Source of the DNA: Physcia stellaris
Taxonomy: Eukaryota > Ascomycota > Lecanoromycetes > Caliciales > Physciaceae
Assembly: GCA_018902385.1 (NCBI GenBank)
Contig: JABSSW010000012.1
Location: 620,001 to 684,000 of the forward strand
Reading direction: 5' to 3'
DNA: 64,000 nt
This document shows, in pieces, positions 45,464-56,670 of the stretch (position 1 is the stretch's first letter; the number at the start of each line of letters is the position of its first letter). Both the position numbers and the translations under genes were made by a program. Below the pieces are notes generated by a model that saw only the letters and a program-made list of their open reading frames with translations, was not told the origin of the DNA and did no database searches.

Positions 45464-48353
45464 ATGCCCTCGAACAAGCGGGCTGCCCGTGATGACCCAT
45501 CTTCACTTCCCAATGGGAATAGGAAAAGGGTCAGACAGGAGGCTGCTACTACTGACTACTCGAGCGATGTTCGCAAAAAGCTGCAATCGTCAAATCGGAC
45601 AGGTCAGGCTTGTGACAGATGTCGAGTCAGTATTGCCGAGATCTTGTATATGATCCATGCTGACCCAATCCTTCAGATGCGGAAAATGCGTTGTGATGGC
45701 CGTCCTGACGGCTGCGGACCGTGTATGCAGAATCAAACACCCTGTAGGACCACAGACCGTATGACTGGTATCGCCAATGAACGAGGTCATGCGAAGAGAC
45801 TCGAGCAGCGGATACGGGAACTTTATAACCACATATGCGGCTTGGAAGGACAACTAACTTCGCTCGGAGCTGATGTTAAACCCTTCAACACCGACTCAGA
45901 CCCCTCTATTGCCCCTTTGCTCCAGTGGAACAAAACCCAGGAGCAGGGCGCCGGTCAAGACTGGGAAGCCGAAGGGTCTGAGGCTAGTGATAATGGGAAC
46001 GAAGCCCCTTACACGCCTTCGCAGAATGGCAAGTCGACCTCACCAAGCTCGGATGGCACGAATCGCCTTCCTGAATTTCGTGACGGTCTTGCTGGGGACA
46101 ACTACCTTGGTGTATCGTCCGGAAACAGCTTCATCAGCTCCATCCGTGGAACGGCCATGAATGTTTTAGGAGCCGAGATAGACCTCGCAGACTACATGTC
46201 GCCTGATATGGACGAGCCAGATTCTTCGACCTTTGGAGCCGAGTATCCACTGAACAAATCCTACCGTGCCTTCGTTCAAACAGCTTACAATTCAGGCCCA
46301 AAGCCTCCGAAAGTCAAGCTGCCAGTAGAGAAAGAAGGTCGCACCTATGCCGAGTGGTACTTTCGAGTGATCAATCCGTATCTTCCGATGCTTCATAAGC
46401 CAAGTTTCCTCGCTACGGTAAGGCTCCATCTACCTCTTGTGCCTCCCCTGCTAATGCTGGGACAGCTTTCGAGATTCTATGATCATAAGGATGATTTTGA
46501 GCCATCAACTGCCGAGACCGTCATGGTACACATGATGTTTGCCATAATGTACTTCCAGTATGCCTCACGGAATGGAGAGAACGCTAGCCACTCGTCCGGG
46601 CTGAATGATCTCTCCAATCGCCACTATCACTATGCTTTGAGCTTCTTCCCTCGGTTGATGGCTAGCCATACTCTACAGGATGTGCAAGCGCTGACTATGA
46701 TATCACTGCACCTTCGTAGTTTTCCAAAACCAGGTGCTTGCTGGATGCTTAGCGCAACGACGCTTAATTTAGCTATCGAGCTTGGTCTTCACAGATCGGC
46801 GAAGCGATGGGCTCCAATGCTCCCCAAGCGCAGCTTTCTTGAAATAGAGATGCGAAAACGAATCTTTTGGTCAATATATACTATTCACACAATTGTAGGG
46901 GGTAAATTGGGTCGACCGATGGCACTTAGCCATGAAGATTTCGATGTTGAAATACCTCAAGCAGTGGATGACGAGCTTCTCACCGCGGAGGGTATTGACA
47001 ATCCTAGGGAGGGTAAATGTGGCTTCTTGGTCGGTATCGAATCATTCAAGGTTACTACGCTCTTCACGGATCTGTACAGCAACATCTACACTGTCAGGCG
47101 ATCTCCAAGCACATACATCGATACAGTCCGTCGATTGGAGAAGCGGATAGAGGAGTGGTGCGAGCAATGGCCTCACGAGTTGAAGATTGGAGACGCATCG
47201 CGAGATGAACAAGGCAGAGTTCATGCTCAATACATGAATGTTTCCAATATGGAGCTTCGTCTTCTACTCCGGCACCCATCAATTTCTCTCACCACTTCCA
47301 AAGAGTTCAACGAGGAGAACCTTACTAAATCCATGGATGCGTCACGACGGATGTTAAAGCACGTCAAAGTGATACAGAAGTACAGGAGCCTCGACACCAA
47401 TTGGCAAACAGGTGCTCTGTACGTCCTCGCCATATCCACAACGCTGTTCGGTCAATGGGAGCGTGTTGAGCAGATAACCGAAAGCGGTCTAACGGAGTTG
47501 AAACAAGACATGAACGATTGGTTGAGCATCATGGGAGATATCGGTGAGCTTCTGGGTAAGCTTAAAAATGCGATCCTCCCGTCTCTCGCCTGGCTCTGAC
47601 ACTGCCACAGGATCCGGGAAGCGCTTACAGGACGCAGTTCGGGTGACGGTTGACAGAACCTTGACCTCTATTGAGCAGCATCTTCGAGCCAAGGCAGCAC
47701 CTGTCACCTCTCAACCTTCAAAGAAGAGAAATGTATCCAAATCCGCGACTAGCGGTCTCTCGCAAGTGAAGTACGAGCAATACCAAGTAGCAGATGGCTA
47801 TGGGTCCTACACGAAGCAAGCAAACGGTGTCGTGAACGGTGCAGACAGCCAAGGCAAGGTTCGATCTACAAGAGACATCAGCATTCCCACGCAACATGAG
47901 ATGCCATATGCGCCTACGGCACCGTATCCATTCCTCGGCCCTAGCAGTACGTACGTCCATACTCAAAGTCCATATGCCCCGACAGCCTACACGGGGACTG
48001 AAGCTGCATCTTCCGTACCTCAACAAGCCGGTGGTGCTGCTGGAACGGCCTATCTCTACTCGACCCCCTCGTCGTCAACGGACGCAGTCTACCAGGCTGC
48101 AATGCCCGTCAATTTCGGAGCCGGACCGCAAATGTCCTGGCGCAATTGGGCAGGAAGCATGGCCGGTAACATGCCTACCAACGCGTCACCGCACGAATAC
48201 ATGAGTTCGGCCAGCGCGCTCATGCAGCTTGGGAGTCCGCAGAATAATCCGGCTGGTGTTTCAACTGCCACGGGCATGCAAGTTGGAAGCAATATTGAAA
48301 CGGCCCAACAGTGGCCACTGATGATTTTTGACGGTAATCAGCCTGGGGGTTGA
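45464..48353 (+). CDS. Zn2Cys6 fungal-specific transcription factor
   Basis: Exons 45464-45625, 45677-46417, 46466-47555, 47611-48353; 911 residues. Two introns (51 and 48 bases) are multiples of three and stop-free, so a naive frame reads through them. The first lies inside the zinc cluster: TGQACDRCR is joined to MRKMRCDGRPDGCGPCMQNQ. Six Cys fit C-x2-C-x6-C-x6-C-x2-C-x6-C. A linker and a short coiled coil follow (HAKRLEQRIRELYNHICGLE). The fungal-trans regulatory domain spans about 240-600, with AETVMVHMMFAIMYFQYAS and RKRIFWSIYTIHTIVGGKLG, RPMALSHEDFDVEIP. The C-terminal 240 residues are Tyr/Pro/Gln/Ser-rich and may activate transcription. Such proteins bind CGG-type sites as dimers. Target pathway unknown; the cluster resembles sugar-related regulators only loosely. 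Confidence 0.9.
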
Positions 48354-49653
48354 TTGCTCGAGGGCTCGCAGAAGCCCTGAAACATTGACGTTGACATATT
48401 TTTAGAGTCTCACGGCACTTTCCCTAGGTTGCTTGGGAAGCCAATTGTGTGAGGATTGGAAGTGCGTCATGGGATTAGAGGGATATGAAGCGCAATTCTT
48501 GAACCATGTATGAGTCACAGCATGGTCAAAGTACTGTATGCCAACAATTGGGCCTTGGTGGAAGGACTTTGGCGTCGGGGGTTAGAGGGCATTACTGGTA
48601 AAGACTAAAGAGGTACCATTTGGTGTATCTACAGTATCTGTAAATATGATACCTATCAATACATGCATGTCACGATTTAATCGAGATCCAAGGCCAAAGG
48701 GGTGACTGCTTTCTGTTCCTATTAGCTGGGATGACTGTATCATCACGATCGATCTGATAGATCGCATTATTATACATCAGCTGAGATGACTTGAAGATTT
48801 TACCCCTCCCGATCTACAACGTCCAATCCACGAACCAGGAGGTCGGGTCCTTTTTCTGGAAGACTGATGATCTCCCGCCCAACGTCCCTGTGCTATTCTT
48901 ATCCCTTGATGCTGCCAACTTGTATGAGATTGATCAGAATAGAATGCTGACCTAGGTCATCCATCCCGTGCACGTTTCACCATTCTTTGACTCTTGCCAG
49001 CCATACGTTATCTAAGCGAGTCCCGACGTCGCATCTACACTCCTCGACCTTCTGTGTGTTTGAAACGAATGGGAGCCTTTCAATCCACTTGACTGGCTCA
49101 CCCTTACAACTCTTACGTCTTTGCTCGCATGGGCCTACTCGTCTCTAAACTTCGGGCATATTAGTGTCTTCGCGTTGAGAGATAATTGCAACCGTCGGCC
49201 TCCTCAGTCGCGCGCCTGGACACCGTCTGCTTGTTAGACTCTTCTCCACCATCTTCGGGCTGTTCTACATCTCAAAAATCCGCGAGAGGGCGCCTTTATC
49301 AACGTGCTCTTGGACTACGGGAAAGATCCGCCCACGCGACCCTTCAACTTAGCTTGGATTCTATCAAAAGCCCGTGTGGCGTCCGTCAAAGAGAGCAAAC
49401 ATCTGATTCACTGTTATAGTTCCACCAAGGCTTCACTAAGGCGAGGGAAATAGTGCTCAAATCACGTCCTGGGGTTTGTTGGCCAATCACGAAAGAGCTG
49501 GATAGGATCGATATCGAAACATATCCTGCAGCTGCTTGAGAGCAAACATCTGCACCTCCCTGGACAAAGACATGCCACCAAGTGACGGCTTCTACATATC
49601 TTTTCAGGACCAAAACCTAGCCATCTTCTTCCAAATTCTATAACAGTAGGACC
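48354..49653. other. Intergenic region
   Basis: 1.3 kb, 3' flank of the regulator then promoter and possibly a long leader of the next gene. Small frames (49186-49419, 48582-48767) unsupported. Confidence 0.5.
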
Positions 49654-52600
49654 ATGCGCTCGAGAAGACATGGCAGCAGTGGTGGGGGCACAACGTTTGC
49701 CAGCAGAGCAAATGCGGCCCCCATCCCGGACGCCCTGACCTTGATCAGGACCTTCAACTCGGAGAGTAACCCTTCAAGACCGATCCGACCGTCTCCTCTA
49801 ACAGCATCAACCATACATGACATACCGCTTGACATATATTACCGTCTCCAGACCTTTCCTTTGTTCCAGTCGGCTCCAGAGTCTTTTTTAGTGGCCATAG
49901 GAAAGCACTTGAGACCTCAAGTACATGCACCTCACGATTATATCCTGACTGAAGGCGAGGATGCTAAAGCGATGTACTGGCTGGTCCGAGGGGAAGTAGC
50001 GGTAACATCGAGAGACGGGGAAAGCATATACGCTGAGCTTCAACCCGGGGCCTTCTTTGGGGAGATCGGCATCTTGATGGAAATACCGCGAACTGCGACC
50101 ATATTGGCCCGCACCAAATGCATGCTTGTCGTTCTGAAAAAGGAGGATCTCGTCAAAGAACTTCCCAATTTCCCTGAAGTGGAGCGAACCATAAGGGATG
50201 AGGCTTCCGAGAGACTATCGATCCTCCAGCGCAAAAAAAAGGAGAAGCTTGCATCAAAGCAGCCTACACCTCTGCCAGCGGCTGCGCGGGGGGGCAAGAG
50301 GGCTAGAGACGGGGAAGATGGGGATACCATCATGACGGACGGCCTCAGTGGCACCTACATGAATGGACATTCAGTCAGCAAAAAGCGGAAGTCTCCATCA
50401 CCGGGCCTGATCGAAGCGGCTGGCTCCAGTGCGCTGGGCGATGGCTTAGTCAATGTGAGACAACTGCTTAAGGAACTGCCCCTTTTCGCTGGATTGCCGC
50501 CTGACCTCTTACACTTCTTGGGACTCAATGCGCAGCCTTGCAATTATGCACCGTTCACGGATATCATCTTGCAAGGTTCTCAAGGCCAAGAGGTGTTCTT
50601 TATCGTGAGAGGGGAGGTCGAAGTTCTGAAGGACGATGACAACTCGTCACGACTCAGAAACGGGGCCAAAAGAAATAACATCAAGCGCGAGTCACACGTT
50701 AAAGCGCGACTAAAGCCAGGGCAGTATTTCGGTGAACTGGCTAGCTTATTATTAGCCCCTCGAAGGACTGCTACTGTGCGATCTGTAAGCTCGGTTGAAT
50801 GTCTGATGATAGGAGGAGATGTCCTACTTAATTTCTGGGAGAAATGCCCTCCAACGCTCAGAGACCAGGTCAAGAAGACCGCACACCAGCGCCTTCGGTC
50901 CCAGACTGATGAAGATATTGACATGCCCGATGTAACAGATACGGCGCCCATTGGTAAGCTTGCGATTCAAGAGCGGGCAAAAACGAACCCAAGAAAGAAG
51001 TCTGTCCCAAAGGTGGTGGCCTTCACCAAACCTGAATATGGCCATAAGCCTAATCGCGTTGAAGATCGGCCAATCATCCAACCCGCGGATCCCGACCCAT
51101 TTCTGAACGTGGATTTGGATAACATCCGTTCAAGATCACGTCGTTCATCGCTCGCTCCTCCACCTCCCGACGGTGCAAATATCAATGGCTCTGAAGCCAA
51201 TGATAGAAAGGTTTCGCCGACAGGATTGAAAGCAAGTAACTCTGTACCATCACACATAAAGCACGAAGTCACACCTCCCGAAATTGCGTCTCGACCCAAG
51301 CGACCGAAGACAATTCAACGTCGCCCCCATGAGCCACCCAAGTCCTCTCTTCCCGATAATGTCCTTACATTAATCTTCTCCCACCTTGAATTACACGAAC
51401 TGATGCGATTCCGGCCTGTTTCAACACATTGGTGCAAAATCCTCAAAGAAACTCCCTCACTACTACGCTATCTCGATCTTTCCAAATACAATCGATTCAT
51501 AACCGACAACGCTCTCATCAAATCCATATGCCCCTTCGTTGGCCTCCGCCCTCGCACAATCGATATCTCTAACTGCTTCCACATCACCGATGAAGGTTTT
51601 GCAGCGCTGGCCAGAACCTGCGGTGCAAACGTTATGACCTGGAAGATGAAATCAGTCTGGGACATCACCGCACAAGCCGTACTCGAAATGGCTAACGGCG
51701 CCAAACAGCTCGAAGAAGTCGACCTCAGCAACTGCAGAAAGGTCTCCGACAATCTCCTTGCCCGTGTAGTTGGTTGGGTCGTCCAAGGCTCACCACCTAC
51801 TTCATCACACGCCCGCGCCGCCCAACGTGCCGTCGGGGCACCCGCTCCTCCGCAGCAGCCCCATCCGCCGGGGACGGTCTTTGGATGCCCGAAGCTCAAG
51901 AAACTGACGTTGAGTTATTGCAAGCATGTCACTGATCGGAGTATGGCCCATATGGCCTATCATGCTGCCGGCCGGCTTGAACAAATTGATCTGACGCGGT
52001 GCACGAGCATCACAGACCAGGGCTTCGCGCACTGGGGACAATTCCGCTTCGACAAGTTAACGAAGCTGTGCTTGGCGGACTGCACGTATCTGACGGATAA
52101 CGCCATAATATGCCTCGCGAGCGCGGCGAAGGGGCTGAAGGATCTAGATTTGGTAAACACCCGACTTTCTTTTTCTTTTTCGTAGATGAACCTTCCTTCT
52201 ACTAAACCTCTTCTTCTGCCGTTTGCACCGAATCAACAGTTTCCCGACTTGGGATCTTCCGTCCCCCATTTCCCACTCCTCAAACCAAAAATCCCAGAAA
52301 CAGTCAGCTAACCCCCTTCTCACAGTCCTTCTGCTGCGCCCTCTCCGACACCTCCACAGAGGTCATCTCCCTCGGCTGCCCGCTCCTCACAACCCTGAAC
52401 CTCGGCTTCTGCGGCTCCGCCGTCTCCGACTCCTCCCTCCGCTCCGTGGGGCTACATTTGCTGGAACTGCGCTCGCTCTCGGTGCGCGGCTGCGTCCGCG
52501 TCACGGGCCAGGGCGTCGAGAATATCGTCGAGGGCTGCATCCGCTTGCAGCGCTTCGATGTCAGCCAGTGTCGCAATTTGGGGGGCTGGTTGAATCAGGA

Positions 52601-52655
52601 GGGGGGTGGTGTGGGGAGGTATCCGAGGGTGAGGTTTAAGACTGTTGCTGGGTGA
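49654..52655 (+). CDS. Two cyclic-nucleotide-binding domains fused to F-box and leucine-rich repeats
   Basis: Exons 49654-52152 and 52326-52655 give 942 residues. cNMP domain 1 (about 68-180): FPLFQSAPESFLVAIGKHLR, LTEGEDAKAMYWLVRGEVAV, and phosphate-binding cassette FFGEIGILMEIPRTATIL. cNMP domain 2 (about 274-400): LPLFAGLPPDLLHFLGLNAQ, FFIVRGEVEVLKDD, YFGELASLLLAPRRTATVRS. Both keep the FGE Glu and the Arg expected to hold the cyclic phosphate. A basic Pro-rich linker leads to an F-box at about 563 (SSLPDNVLTLIFSHLELHEL) and AMN1-type leucine-rich repeats to the end (LEEVDLSNCRKVSDNLLARV; LKKLTLSYCKHVTDRSMAHM; LRSLSVRGCVRVTGQGVENI). The layout suggests an SCF ubiquitin-ligase adaptor controlled by a cyclic nucleotide, probably cAMP. 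That link is inference. Confidence 0.9.
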
Positions 52656-53439
52656 TTTTGGTGGGTTTCTTGAACATTGTGGGGTTGGGTGGAAGGGGAG
52701 GGGGAAGAATTCTTGGGAATAGGATGATGGGTGCATATATCGAGAGCTGTTAGGGCGTTCGAGGACGTGGTTGCACTACTTACCCACCCCCTCCTTACAT
52801 CTTCTTCCCCCCTTTCTCCCTCCACGGAGTTGGCTCATCCGATACGGGCCTTCTGGAGCTCATCCATTGCCATGGGTCTTGCGCTTGCGGCATTTACAGC
52901 TTGGAGAGCTTTTGGCCTTGGATTCTGATTTATTGATTTATCTATTCATCTTTTTACTCATAGGGGAAATGTGGATATGGGAGTACTTTTTATTTTCTGT
53001 GTGACATCATAGGCAATATCAAAATAATAGATTCTTTGGCATCTTGAGGCTTTTATTTTTTTGATGTATATTTGAGGGGGTTTGGGAAGCGGGTTAGATG
53101 TGCAGATGTGCTTCGAATTGTGACTCTTGCTTGAGGCAATAAGTATGAATCTGTCGGGGGTTTTAGTGCTGAATTGAGGCCGATGGAAGAGGTGCGGGCT
53201 CTGTTGCTTGGAAGTGCACATATTACATATTGATACTCGTCGGATGAGGACTGGATCCAAGCCAACAGTAGAAGTGGTGAAGAGGATAAAGGAGAGGAGA
53301 GCACTCTATTGATACTACCACCCACGTAGGTTACCATATCATAATAATGCCGGATTCCAGTCTCCACCGCCATCGCCTCACATAATTCCGAAAATCTCAA
53401 TTTAGAAAGCATTATTTTCAAGCTCCACTCGAACCTCTC
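52656..53439. other. Convergent intergenic region
   Basis: 784 bases between two converging genes. Low-complexity G- and T-rich stretches. Frames such as 52958-53260 (minus) and 53053-53421 (minus) have no support. Confidence 0.5.
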
Positions 53440-54563
53440 CTATCTCCTATTATTCCCACCCCTCATCCCCAGAATCTGCACCATCCGAATGAAAATATTC
53501 AAAAAATCGAGCTCCAACCCAATACTCTCATTAACCGCATCCCTCTTCACGACACCCCTCTCCGCCAACCTAGCATGATGCAGAATCTTCTGCACATCAT
53601 ACAGCGTGAAGCCACCAAACACCGCCAAGCCACCATACAGCCAGATGCGCTCGCTCCACATCAAAGTGCGCGCGGCGGTGGCGGGGAGGGCAAGGGGAGC
53701 GAGACCGGAGACGGCGACGATGGCCACGCCGGCGAGCAGCGGGCCGCCGAGGTAGAGGTATTTTTCCTGCTTGGCGGTGGCGCCGACGAAGGCGATGCTG
53801 CCCATCATGGCGAGGGTGTAGAGGCCTGCGCGGGCGAGGAGGGCGGGTTGGAGGAAGAGGAGGGGGGAGAGGATGCCGGCTTGGGCGACGTTGAAGGCGG
53901 TCCAGAAGGCATATTTCGGGACGTAGCTACATTGGTGCTTTATTAGTACCTAGATCTAGGAGATGGCTACGGAAAGGGGGGGAATGATGAGGAGGGAGAG
54001 AAGTAGCGGGAGGGAGAAGGGGCGTACTTGGAGGGATCAGTAGATCGGCACCCGATCATGCTTCCGATACTGAGTGCTAGACTGCCACCGAGCACAAGCC
54101 ATGGATTCATGCTCATTAGTCGATAGCTCCATCCCGCGTTGTGCAGTGCCTTTGCGGCTACACCGATCATGCCGATGCCAACTCCGGTGTGGAGGAAGGT
54201 CTCGTTCAAATATGCCCTTTCGAAAGGTGGCATTCCGCCATCCTCTCGAGTCTCGCGGTTGAAGAGAAGGTTTGTGGCGAGAATCGTGCCGCCTACGATG
54301 GCGCCGCCGTAGAGGAGTTTGGAGGCCATGTTGCCCGTATCTGGCCGGCTGGCCTGGGCTGCTGGCTGGATGTAAGTGCGATGGAAGGCATTGCGGGCTT
54401 TGGTGAGGGCCGAGAGTGGTGAAGCTGGTTTTGAGGATGATGTAAAGGTGGTTTTCGGGGAAGTGTGGATAGCGCGGACGGCGCTTGTGGTGGTCGAGGT
54501 GGGTTTAGGGATTTGTTTAATAGCTGTAGTGAGGGCAAAGGGTCGCCGCAGTATGAAAGCCAT
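53440..54563 (-). CDS. Mitochondrial Bax inhibitor-1 family protein (GHITM/MICS1-like)
   Basis: Exons 54563-54028 and 53926-53440 (101-base intron, GTACGC...GTAG) give 340 residues. The first 75 residues are basic and Ser/Thr-rich (MAFILRRPFALTTAIKQIPK), a likely mitochondrial presequence. About seven hydrophobic segments follow, including KLLYGGAIVGGTILATNLLF, TGVGIGMIGVAAKALHN, PWLVLGGSLALSIGSMIG, LYTLAMMGSIAFVGATA, LGGPLLAGVAIVAVSGLAPL and IWLYGGLAVFGGFTLYDVQK. The end (NESIGLELDFLNIFIRMVQI) fits the BI-1 family signature of an Asp-containing last helix. Animal relatives in the inner membrane affect cristae shape and ion exchange. The fungal role is inferred from family. Confidence 0.88.
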
Positions 54564-54742
54564 GATGAAGGATTACAGTAGTGAGGATTGAGTGAGGTTG
54601 AGGCTTGGGGAAAGAGGGTTCGATATAAAGGTGGAGAGGCGGATATGGCGCTAGTGTCGACGTCACGTGCATATTTACCGAGCATTCTGGAAGCAGAGAT
54701 GGAGAGATGGCATCTGCGATGACTACCGTCTGACAATCGCAA

Positions 54743-55291
54743 TTATCTTCTGCAGATCATATTCCTGTAATACCAATGTATAGCTCGTGCAGCACCCATG
54801 TCTGATACTCGATGATTGAGAGCGTTAAACTCCTCCTCTGCTAGAGTATCGGCAGCTACTAGCACCCACTCATTTCCTCCCACTGCTTCTTTCTCAAAAA
54901 TGTGTGACCCTTCATTCTGCTCATTTGGTCTGTTCAACAGCTCATCATCATCCATCTCGGGCTGGAATTTTGCGAGATCTGGCCCAGACAGTCCTATTGA
55001 AAGCTCGTTTTCGCGACGACTAACAGTATCGAAATAGTATGGATTAATACTTAGTCTTCTAGGCGCCGGTGGACTGTGATCTCTATCCCTGTATCATATA
55101 GGTCAGCTTACGCGATGGACGGGTAGAGGGATCATCAGCTCTTAATTTTTCAGTAAAAATGTTTCCACGCAGAATATGGGCCCATTAAATGGAAGATATG
55201 GCATCATTTGAACTTACTGTGACACTGTAATTAAGGTATCTGCAGAGCTCTTCATAAATTCCAGAGTCTCGTCATGTTCAAAGGGCGGCAT
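54743..55291 (-). CDS. Small acidic protein, function unknown (2 exons)
   Basis: Exons 55291-55218 and 55088-54743 give 139 residues. The intron (129 bases, GTAAGT...ATACAG) joins TLITVS-Q to DRDHSPPAPRRLSINPYYFD in matching phase. The protein has an N-terminal helix (FEHDETLEFMKSSADTLITV), an acidic middle (EMDDDELLNRPNEQNEG) and an end with hydrophobic and aromatic residues (GNEWVLVAADTLAEEEFNAL; AARAIHWYYRNMICRR). Directly upstream in the same frame lies another coding-like exon pair (55298-55644) separated by a single TAA, so the two could be one gene. Confidence 0.6.
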
Positions 55292-55297
55292 CTTCAA

Positions 55298-55644
55298 TTA
55301 TAACCAACTCAGGTAGCCAACACGTGCTTTGTGAGCTAGATACTCGGAGCTTGATAGGGGCTCGTCGCTGAGGCGCTGAGCTATTGATAGCCTTCCTGTT
55401 AGCTTGCTATATGCTACGTGCATTTGAAGGGCCTACCGTAGTTCAAGGCCCATTCGTTCAGTGCCACACCGTATTGCCTCACCCAGTGTATGTAGACAGA
55501 CCCTGGATCCATCTCCGCTATTGAAAAGCAGGAAGCCAGTCGTTGGCCTTTGTTTTGCATTTGATGATCGTCCGGGATTGTGAGATATCTGACTATGTCG
55601 GAGCTAAGCCCCAGGTCCGGTGTATCGATGATTTGTTGTCGCAA
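55298..55644 (-). CDS. Coding-like exon pair, possible upstream part of next gene or remnant
   Basis: Minus-strand segments 55644-55437 and 55395-55298 join in frame over a 41-base intron (GTAGGC...CTAACAG). They read DTPDLGLSSDIVRYLTIPDD, then FSIAEMDPGSVYIHWVRQYG and NEWALNY, then GRLSIAQRLSDEPLSSSEYL before a TAA at 55298-55300. The first in-frame ATG is inside (MQNKGQRLASCFS), and a TGA precedes the segment. Either a small gene of about 70-80 residues, the 5' part of the 54743-55291 gene broken by one stop, or a remnant. No family recognised. Confidence 0.35.
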
Positions 55645-56670
55645 GATGGATCAAAAATTGGAGATGTCAGCACTTGACCAAGCCAGACTCGAGCTGTCTG
55701 CTATGGGGCATTCACCCAGGAACGTTGCTCTTGGGGTTTGACACGTGATTTTTGCCGAAGACGTGTTGTTACTGAGATTGCTGAGGATTTAGAAGATAGC
55801 CAAAATGCCGGAAGACCACATGATTCATTGTTGAGAGAATTTGCATGTGTAAAATGAGAATGACAATGTCACAAAATCAGTCTGTCTTGCTTATGACGAA
55901 CATTTATTCACAGAAAATGTGTTCATTTCCGGAATCACCTTGAGCCATTCAAGAGCAATATGAGAAAGACGTGAAATCTACTAAAGTGTAAAGAACTCGG
56001 TCATAACCTATGAGAAATTGGTTTCCATTATCTTGATATGAAGTATCGGTGAGAAAGTTGAGCAGCAAACATTCAACGACAATAATTTTCCATTTAGTGA
56101 CCCTCTGAATATGGTATTGAAGCAACTGGATAACTAGTGGCTGAGCTTCGTTCTAGAGTAGTCTTCTTGACCATAGATATGTATGAATTTGGTCTTTCCG
56201 ACAAGAGTCCCTCATAAGTGAGAGTCATGGTCCATCTCATTTAAAGGAGGTTTCCACGCTCTACCAGTCCATGCCACTCGTGCCAGTTTCAAGAGAGGAG
56301 AGATCATAACGCAACAAATGGAAGGAGCGAGAGCGGTACGCATGTTCTGATATGATGAACGGTCAAATCATCGGCTACGCTATTCATCATTGAAATTGCA
56401 GATTATAGTCACTGTTGCTCAATGTCAGATAAGGCCGTCCATTGTAGCATTTACCGTTAAGGCTCTACGTGTGTCACAGGTTCCAAAAGTGTCGATCAGA
56501 TACAGAATACAGTGGTGTCTAGCAATGTGATGTGTACACCCAGTAACATCGATATCACTCCTCCAATGCCTAGAGGGATCCATGCATCATGTCACGCTAT
56601 TTCAACCTAGTAGAGATAGTACTCACGAATATGCTTCCTCCTAAACCGACATAATCTCACAGCCAGCGTT
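55645..56670. other. Intergenic AT-rich region
   Basis: About 1 kb with few and short open frames on both strands. Nothing recognisable. Confidence 0.5.
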
